Shown: positions 9,701-13,392 of the stretch, piece by piece | How the letters are laid out: every line of letters starts with the position of its first letter | How positions within the stretch are numbered: the stretch's first letter is position 1 | Assembly (NCBI GenBank): GCA_018665385.1 | Contig: JABJDN010000204.1 | Coordinates: forward strand, 1 to 13,392 | Direction: 5' to 3' | Source of the DNA: Phycisphaerae bacterium | GTDB lineage: Bacteria; Planctomycetota; Phycisphaerae; Phycisphaerales; SM1A02 | DNA length: 13,392 nucleotides | Translations under genes and position numbers: made by a program | Notes under the pieces: model-generated | The model's database searches: none | What the model saw: only the letters and a program-made list of their open reading frames with translations | Told to the model about the DNA's origin: nothing

Positions 9701-10959
9701 CATATCTCACACTTGCAAATAGTCTTGGAATTTGCACTGTTATTCGTGCTGGTGACCGAGGCGTTGATTTAAATGCTATAGAATTGCCAGACGGCGATCA
9801 GAATACTATGGTTGCAACTTCTGTAACACCTGGTGCGCCGTTCAAACGATTAGCAAACGGTACGGGAGCTTCAAACTTTACGACTGGCGCTGCGGACTAT
9901 ACCTCGGCTTGCGCATCAGGATTTGGTCTTGGCGTAGTAGCATGCGGTAAAGGCCCTGCTCGAGATAATTACCTTGGTTACAGTACGATTGCATACGCAG
10001 GAGCAGGTTCACCCTACCCTTCGCCTTCTTCTGACCCACACATTGTGAATGCACAGTCGTATACGAACAACTTTTCAGGAACAGGTGCAGCTGCGGCACA
10101 GCTTGCGGGCTGCGTTGCACAAGTACAAGGGTTTACACGACAAATATACGGCGTAGCGATGGGGCCTCAAATTTGTCGCCAACTTATGGCGGGTGGCAAA
10201 TACGAAGGGCGTAACAGGGATGGCAGTCCAAACTTAGTTCCCGCACCTCCGGGATATGCATTCCTTTCAGAACAGCTTGTTGATTCCTCATGTGATGCAA
10301 TTGGGAATCTTACTTGGGACTTTTGCGCTGCTGCAACTGGAAACCTCACAGGCAACATGCTGAACCCTCGTGGCGCAATGGTGAACGCCATCATTAATCC
10401 AATTTTCGAAACGCCAAGTATTTCAAACACTATGTTTATTCGCGGAACATGGTTATTTGGCAATATTTTCTCACTTGCTGCTGCTGATGGCAATTTACTC
10501 GCAGCAACGCCTGTTCGCACATCTGCTCATATTCCATACAACCTGCCAGCAACTACTCCGCAAGTTCCTGGTGGCGCCGTGCGGTATCTGGGCAACGGTC
10601 TTACTACCGACTTGTACCTTACAGGCATTCTTTCAGATGACATGCCGTTCAACAACGCCATGACCGTAGATGTCACTTTATTCAGCGTGCAACAAGATAG
10701 TATGTACCTGATGTTAGAGATGTTTGACCAACGCACTGGTAGGTGGAAAGAAGCCTCTGCTGCCTCACTGCTTGTCCGAGGTGACGTCGGTGCTACCTTC
10801 CAAGTTGAAGGAGCATCGAACTACATCAATGCTGGTAACAACTCGTATCACGTACGGCTCGTAACACTTGACCTGAACTCGCCAAATGGTGGCCCCTCAG
10901 TCGTATACCCTGTGTATTACGACCAAGTGCTCATCAGTGCAGGGTTCATTCAGCATTAA
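6739..10959 (+). CDS. Large secreted subtilisin-like protein with degenerate catalytic site (pseudoprotease)
   Basis: An exported 1406-residue protein. The ATG start has AGAGGAG ten bases upstream. Residues 1-27 form a signal peptide: basic start, hydrophobic core, VVA at the cleavage site. Residues about 70-190 resemble an S8 prodomain of the I9-like kind, ending in 'MEEVEWVLYKP'. Residues 211-498 hold four Cys-rich GACC-type repeats with a long insert before the last. Residues about 500-790 are Gly/Pro/Asn-rich and unassigned. The S8 fold spans about 795-1130: catalytic Asp D805 in 'VAVLDWS', catalytic His H880 in 'DHGTAVLG', then 'VMGLAPDADLYFFP'. The Ser motif reads 'FSGTGAAAAQLAG', so the nucleophile position is G1116, and the Pro that normally follows is A1120. 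The oxyanion Asn position is D1006 in 'AGDRG'. A beta-rich C-terminal domain (about 1225-1406) resembles those of other planctomycete exoproteins. A proteolytic role is therefore unlikely; binding, scaffolding or inhibition is possible. No membrane anchor or sorting tail is seen at the C-terminus. The gene stands alone between two terminators. The fold call is secure; the function is unknown. Confidence 0.9.
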   Translation: MQSRILTRFTTFVVFIFTCCLTVHVVANERELAPLLSPEGWQLLNSVEAYSKGFNPTKTTGQELEPRRGIIQTELIKRPNSRVKVKFNDNYEIRLDVHNKPYSRTQRDAQSIAEICSSLGVTLTRTISQTPEEIDALIRKAENVSRKQQPDIAGIYWINGDPSSVDVAAELFFTMEEVEWVLYKPVYSKMQPSAPEQSVLPQAKPINTEVYGACLHNIKDQCAENITETLCHATGGIFLGNGSICNREVTLNSRRSQRRENNDFIGGGIVGACCLPNNTCVDNVGGIGDNTACGNAGGFFAGAGTACATFPCSGVAGVVAGECCVLNADGVTANGCVIVATEVQCVSIYNGVFLGINTDAPPTPCDASQTDCPAGIGPPFANYSLCATDGDFITYLSGDCYIDQTSVTQTSRSALAAGCVDTAGILGGPGGTLAVPLGTDFVALTGAVTFFSNVNLGSTCCETIGNDVPDCAPPGAWTAICASYAQAYGVLGTANACLRTPVAAIPTNNCFAPLGPTQDRSVQPGINMNNVGAANEGIVISNPSGGLGADTTCTMQVVDPTGNACADGACTLNLTGNVTGAVVIPMAGGNLGALSAAVNLAGNGWTAVVNGPGTGLDTAINPTGAVPVFATALSFPQSITTVSYAGGCASGVGVPTFPRSATTPDYASMGLLTNLNPALMPWPGNLFNPPQLLAFPSDTTALTPDQLLHVSQLLPWPMAGSPMQGGALTLPLSGTAGNLGWYGGDGGIDLFPTAANPGGFGGAEVYLGSYGYGQFWADDGVGPVGGNGQPTSGAYGNGVKVAVLDWSAYVQQRAIVSPGPDNIPGTGDDVTVNLGGIHEEFLANGVPGTSTVTLEGLATGHNPVTLLFDENMQYGYSADHGTAVLGVIGANWSTNSPLPGAATYPPNLPIRRNGAGGITPNIGVMGLAPDADLYFFPLATNTVADRQDQAWFNAIETMDAGDVICAAYRPVSISDALPNLNYWPDTSAYLTLANSLGICTVIRAGDRGVDLNAIELPDGDQNTMVATSVTPGAPFKRLANGTGASNFTTGAADYTSACASGFGLGVVACGKGPARDNYLGYSTIAYAGAGSPYPSPSSDPHIVNAQSYTNNFSGTGAAAAQLAGCVAQVQGFTRQIYGVAMGPQICRQLMAGGKYEGRNRDGSPNLVPAPPGYAFLSEQLVDSSCDAIGNLTWDFCAAATGNLTGNMLNPRGAMVNAIINPIFETPSISNTMFIRGTWLFGNIFSLAAADGNLLAATPVRTSAHIPYNLPATTPQVPGGAVRYLGNGLTTDLYLTGILSDDMPFNNAMTVDVTLFSVQQDSMYLMLEMFDQRTGRWKEASAASLLVRGDVGATFQVEGASNYINAGNNSYHVRLVTLDLNSPNGGPSVVYPVYYDQVLISAGFIQH
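7369..8232 (+). repeat. Four Cys-rich GACC-type protein repeats
   Basis: Protein-level repeats inside the secreted protein, diverged at DNA level. Repeat 1 is at residues 211-246 (7369-7476, begins 'YGACLHN'), repeat 2 at 271-312 (7549-7674, 'GACCLPNNTCVD'), repeat 3 at 321-366 (7699-7836, 'GECCVLNADG') and a degenerate repeat 4 at about 457-498 (8107-8232, 'GSTCCETIG'). Each shows a C or CC start, one or two middle Cys, a 'GG.F.G.G' or 'Y..G...G' stretch and a closing Cys. Such modules are common in secreted planctomycete proteins and are probably held by disulfides; their ligand is not known to me. Repeats 3 and 4 are separated by about 90 unrelated residues. Confidence 0.75.
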
Positions 10960-10989
10960 GAATGCATACAAGACAATGCTAGAAACTCC

Positions 10990-11023
10990 AAACCCTGCAA
11001 CCACGTTGGTTGCAGGGTTTTTT
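10990..11023 (+). terminator. Intrinsic terminator after the secreted protein gene
   Basis: A perfect 14-bp stem, 10990-11003 (core ACCCTGCAACC) with 11007-11020 (core GGTTGCAGGGT), has a 3-nt loop CGT and a run of six T at 11018-11023. It begins 30 nt after the stop codon at 10957-10959. On the opposite strand the stem is not followed by a good T-run, so it mainly serves the + strand gene. Confidence 0.93.
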
Positions 11024-11064
11024 CATAATGAATACGAATGCTCGTATGCACATCTATGCGCATC

Positions 11065-11087
11065 AAAAAACGGCCACTGTGCATGGC
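11065..11087 (-). terminator. Weak candidate terminator for the minus-strand operon
   Basis: On the - strand, GCCA (11087-11084) pairs with TGGC (11076-11073), with one further G-T pair and a short loop. Two bases later comes a run of six T (11070-11065). It lies about 40 nt past the kinase stop codon. The stem is only 4-5 bp, so efficiency would be low. No better candidate is seen between the two convergent genes; a nearby ATACGA/TCGTAT hairpin (11032-11047) has no T-run. Confidence 0.3.
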
Positions 11088-11125
11088 AAGTTGGTTGGGA
11101 GTATTGCTGTAAGGTCTACTCGTGC

Positions 11126-11545
11126 TTATTTGTGTCTGATCATTGTAAGATGATTACCGCGTTCGTTTAGTTCAACTTCAGTCATGAACGCTCGAATCAT
11201 TGCAAGGCCTCGCCCGGATGGCAAAGTCAGGTTTTCAGTTGCCGTAGGGTCAGGGATTGCTTCTGGGTCGTATCCTCGCCCCTGGTCAATGACTTGTATT
11301 TCTACGTGCGCTGGCGTGACATGCCAGTGAACTTCAATTTCACGTTCTTCGTCGCCACTATGACCGTGCAGTAGTGCATTCGCTAATGCTTCTTCTAACG
11401 CTACTCGTACAGAGAATAAGTCATGCTCTGAGTATTGCTGATCAACCATCAATGTAAGCACAGCCTCTTGCACTTCATCGAACGATTCGCGAACACCAAG
11501 TATGGTTCGCTGTTGCTTATATGGTTGTTCATTCTTTAAACACAT
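11126..11545 (-). CDS. RsbW/SpoIIAB-like anti-sigma factor, serine-protein kinase (HATPase)
   Basis: A 139-residue GHKL-type ATP-binding protein of the anti-sigma-factor kinase family. Members bind a sigma factor or other output protein and phosphorylate a STAS antagonist to break the alternative complex. The N-box is 'ALEEALANALLHG' (residues 49-61) with the expected catalytic base E52 and Mg-ligand N56. The G1 box is 'DQGRGYDP' with D87, G89 and G91. The G2 box is 'PSGRGLAMI' (109-117). The tail 'EVELNERGNHLTMIRHK' is also typical. Length is normal for SpoIIAB/RsbW and all ATP-site motifs are intact, so it should be an active kinase. It is the last gene of the apparent secretin-STAS-kinase transcript, 67 nt after the STAS gene, whose product is its likely substrate. 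The ATG is the only sensible start (an in-frame TAG lies shortly upstream), but its Shine-Dalgarno, AAAGGA at 11559-11564, is 13 nt away. The output partner is not in the window. Confidence 0.9.
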   Translation of the reverse strand: MCLKNEQPYKQQRTILGVRESFDEVQEAVLTLMVDQQYSEHDLFSVRVALEEALANALLHGHSGDEEREIEVHWHVTPAHVEIQVIDQGRGYDPEAIPDPTATENLTLPSGRGLAMIRAFMTEVELNERGNHLTMIRHK

Positions 11546-11564
11546 ACAGAGGAGTTTTTCCTTT
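11546..11564 (-). promoter_or_regulatory. Distant, possibly masked ribosome-binding site of the kinase gene
   Basis: On the - strand the only purine-rich site is AAAGGA at 11564-11559, 13 nt from the ATG, longer than usual. The gap contains CTCCTC, which can pair with it (AGGA with TCCT around AAAAC). This would either lower kinase translation or shorten the effective spacing. The STAS gene upstream has a strong site, so the antagonist may be made in excess over the kinase; this is inference. Confidence 0.3.
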
Positions 11565-11612
11565 GCAATACGTACCTACAAAAGGATGACGCCAGTTACC
11601 CCTTACATGGAA

Positions 11613-11969
11613 TTATCGCACAGAGCTCATTGCTTCAGCAAGTGAATCGCAAAGAGTAAATGCTTTGTCTAACTTCGTAATTCTAAAGACATCGCGAATT
11701 GGACCTTCTAAAGACGCCAATACAAGTTTCCCCTTCTTGTCTCCAACCTTTGCGTTGACTGTTATAAGCATTCCAAGAGCAGAAGATGAAAGAGCATTTA
11801 CATTTTGGAAATTCAATACTATCTTAGGGCAACCCTTGCGTTCGATCACTGATATAAGTTCGTCGCCTATCCGGCGAATACAAACTTCGTCTAGGATATT
11901 GCTCTCTACAAACTCGACATTAGTAATGCCATCTCGTTCGAAAATTTGTAACAGTGAATGTTCTGCCAT
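11613..11969 (-). CDS. STAS-domain anti-sigma-factor antagonist (SpoIIAA/RsbV-like)
   Basis: A 118-residue single-domain STAS protein. Family members bind the anti-sigma kinase when unphosphorylated, freeing its output partner, and are inactivated by phosphorylation on a conserved Ser. Strand and helix pattern and length fit: 'CPKIVLNFQNVNALSSSALGMLI' is the core strand plus phospho-site loop (residues 47-69, split here only as a landmark: 'IVLNFQNVNAL' then 'SSSALGML'). The loop has serines 61-63 where SpoIIAA has DSSG, so the Asp is Ser and the Gly is Ala. The helix 'GPIRDVFRITKLDKAF' matches the usual 'V..vF.itgLd..f' segment. The start is clear: a strong AAGGAAGGAA at 11977-11986, seven bases before the ATG. 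It begins 34 nt after the secretin stop and is followed by the kinase gene, its likely partner. The phosphatase that would reset it is not in the window. Confidence 0.88.
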   Translation of the reverse strand: MAEHSLLQIFERDGITNVEFVESNILDEVCIRRIGDELISVIERKGCPKIVLNFQNVNALSSSALGMLITVNAKVGDKKGKLVLASLEGPIRDVFRITKLDKAFTLCDSLAEAMSSVR

Positions 11970-12003
11970 AGTATTGTTCCTTCCTTAGTAAATAAGGAGT
12001 AGC

Positions 12004-13392
12004 TTATCTTAAGAATGAGTCGCTTGAGCCTGCATCTAAAATGCGACGACTAAAGAGCATCTCTTCATTTTCTTGCTGGATAATAATTTCAGGTCGCAAG
12101 AGGATAATCAAGGTTGTTTCTTCGCGGTTTGTTGTTCTGTTCGTGAAGAACCTGTTTAGGTATGGTATTTTTGAGAGTACTGGAACACCCACTTCAGTCT
12201 CGTATTCACGAACTTTGCGTTGGCCGCCAAGAAGTGCCGTACCTTTATCTGGAACAGAAACTGTTGTTCTAATACGGTGTTGTATGGTAATAGGTAGTTG
12301 TACAGTGGAGCTAATTTGGCCTGCTGCGCCAGCACCACCGCCACCGCCACCGCCAGCTGCCACTGCTTCTACTTGTGCTCCCTGTGGGTCAAAAGTAACC
12401 TCTTGAACGTTGAAGTCTACCTCCATAGTCACATACCGACGGTCTGCTGATATAACGCCTTGCACTTCAAAACGAACTCCAGATCCTGCAGTTTGAATAA
12501 CAGGTGTATAGCCAATCGCACCAGCATTTGAATTTAAGTTCAGCGAAGAAACATACGATACTTCGCGAGCGATGTTAATCCATGCACGTTGACCATTGTG
12601 CATTGTTAAACGAGGGGCAGTAAGGATGGTATTCCTTTTGTCTGCTTGAGTCGCTTCAATCATAAGGTCAACTTGTACATCATCAAGGAATTGCAATCCA
12701 AAACCCAACGCTGGATTAGCGCCTGAAACCAATTGGCCAAATGCGTTGTAGTTGTTAATGGTGTCAATTAACTGGTTACTTCCTTGAACGATTCCAAGAG
12801 GGCTAATGCCATCTGTGTGACCAATCGGTGCACCTGGGCTACCGTATGTGTACACAATCTGGCCAGTAGCAGGGTCGTACGTACCAAACATATTGCCCGT
12901 AGCCACGTTTGTGCCCGGAGCAACTGGAAGTCCAGTTGCCGGATCAATTGTTGTGTAAATGATTGGATTTTGTACCTGACCTGTGCCAGGGACGAAGAAA
13001 TCGCTCAACTGCGCGTTCGGGTCAACGGCTTGCATTTGGTCAAAGAGACCTTGGTTTGTATTGAAGTATACGTCAAGGTCGAAACCGATTTGCTCAAACC
13101 AATCTGTTGAAATTTGTAAAAAGCGTGACTCAACATTTATCTGCAACGCACGAACTTCTCGAAGTTTTGCGAGCAATGATGTTATCTCACGGTGTACAGA
13201 AGGTGTTTGCTTAATAATAAAATTACCATTGATAGCATCAATTTCATGTTGGCCTTCGTCGTCCCATTCCCAAGCTCCAGAAGGACTTGTAATGTATTTT
13301 TCGATGAGTTCCTTCAGCTCGTCCATAAGTTGTTCTTGCGTCTTGCCGTCGTCAACATCACCGTCGCCGATGCCGCCACTACCGCCGCCGCC
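12004..13392 (-). CDS. Secretin (type II/III secretion or type IV pilus outer-membrane channel), 5' truncated
   Basis: C-terminal 462 residues of a secretin, the multimeric outer-membrane ring used by type II/III secretion and type IV pili. The frame is open to the window edge: 22 codons precede the first ATG at 13326, so the real start lies outside. In window numbering (first residue at 13392), a Gly/Asp-rich linker (1-17) precedes an N-domain segment 'GNFIIKQTPSVHREITSLL' (about 56-74) of the kind that leads into the channel domain. Then come 'VESRFLQISTDWFEQIGFDL' (about 87-106), a Gly/Pro/Asn-rich stretch with two DPATG motifs (about 151-177), and the secretin core: 'VQVDLMIEATQADKRN' (239-254), 'TAPRLTMHNGQRA' (258-270), a seven-Gly run (347-353), 'TALLGGQR' (385-392) and 'VPVLSKIPYLNRFFTNR' (403-419), then 'TLIILLRPEII'. 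The style matches planctomycete GspD-like secretins. It is first of three closely spaced genes in the window; any upstream secretion genes are not visible. Confidence 0.93.
   Translation of the reverse strand, partial: GGGGSGGIGDGDVDDGKTQEQLMDELKELIEKYITSPSGAWEWDDEGQHEIDAINGNFIIKQTPSVHREITSLLAKLREVRALQINVESRFLQISTDWFEQIGFDLDVYFNTNQGLFDQMQAVDPNAQLSDFFVPGTGQVQNPIIYTTIDPATGLPVAPGTNVATGNMFGTYDPATGQIVYTYGSPGAPIGHTDGISPLGIVQGSNQLIDTINNYNAFGQLVSGANPALGFGLQFLDDVQVDLMIEATQADKRNTILTAPRLTMHNGQRAWINIAREVSYVSSLNLNSNAGAIGYTPVIQTAGSGVRFEVQGVISADRRYVTMEVDFNVQEVTFDPQGAQVEAVAAGGGGGGGAGAAGQISSTVQLPITIQHRIRTTVSVPDKGTALLGGQRKVREYETEVGVPVLSKIPYLNRFFTNRTTNREETTLIILLRPEIIIQQENEEMLFSRRILDAGSSDSFLR
12335..12352 (-). 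repeat. Tandem (CCACCG)3 coding for the secretin poly-Gly run
   Basis: Three perfect copies of CCACCG on the + strand (GGT/GGC alternation on the - strand) encode most of a run of seven glycines, with more Gly/Ala around it, inside the secretin domain. It probably forms a flexible loop between strands. A pure hexamer repeat can change length in units of two glycines without breaking the frame. Confidence 0.6.

Noticed and set aside
10886..11170. Plus-strand 94-codon open frame running through the terminator after the secreted protein
   Set aside because: It overlaps the end of one real gene, a strong terminator and the end of the kinase gene, with no family match or start signal.
6720..11559. 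A 14-nt identical stretch, ACAGAGGAGTTTTT, at 6720-6733 and 11546-11559
   Set aside because: At the first site it is a Shine-Dalgarno for a + strand gene; at the second it is antisense to the kinase leader. A 14-mer match is not surprising by chance in a window this size, and the contexts do not agree.
11665..12406. Plus-strand open frames opposite the STAS and secretin genes
   Set aside because: Shadows of real genes: low-complexity Pro/Ala runs arise from the secretin Gly tract, and no ribosome-binding site is seen.

Overview
The window looks like a chromosomal segment of a planctomycete, probably from the Phycisphaerae or a related lineage. This is inferred from protein style, not from a phylogeny. 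Three things support it: the Cys-rich 'GACC...C...C...G..F.G.G..C' repeats in a large secreted protein, the C-terminal beta-rich domain of that protein, and a secretin of the planctomycete type with a 'QTPSVH..I..LL..LR' segment leading into the secretin core. Base composition is moderate and looks even across the window. No IS element, tRNA, rRNA or CRISPR array is visible.

Layout. The left half (1-6545) holds the RNA polymerase genes on the + strand: the C-terminal half of rpoB, cut by the window edge, then complete rpoC 54 nt later, closed by a strong intrinsic terminator. Next on the + strand is a leader of about 190 nt with hairpins and a possible 28-codon upstream ORF. It precedes one very large gene (6739-10959) for an exported 1406-residue protein, which also ends in a strong intrinsic terminator. 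The right end (11126-13392) is on the - strand and reads towards the secreted protein gene: a 5'-truncated secretin, a small STAS-domain anti-sigma-factor antagonist, and an RsbW/SpoIIAB-like ATP-binding kinase. The three are closely spaced and probably form one transcript.

How the genes work together. RpoB and RpoC are the catalytic subunits of RNA polymerase and show intact signature motifs. The secreted protein has the full layout of a subtilisin-like (S8) protease: signal peptide, I9-like prodomain, Cys-rich repeats, S8 fold and C-terminal beta domain. However, the catalytic Ser is Gly, the oxyanion-hole Asn is Asp, and the Pro that normally follows the catalytic Ser is missing. It is therefore best read as a secreted pseudoprotease. 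The - strand cluster joins an outer-membrane secretin to a partner-switching pair (antagonist plus kinase), which suggests that assembly or expression of a secretion or pilus-type machine may be tied to a phosphorylation switch. The sigma factor and PP2C phosphatase expected of such a switch are not in the window.

The most notable observations are the inactivated subtilase and the secretin-STAS-kinase gene order. The polymerase region is ordinary apart from a hairpin over the rpoB stop codon.
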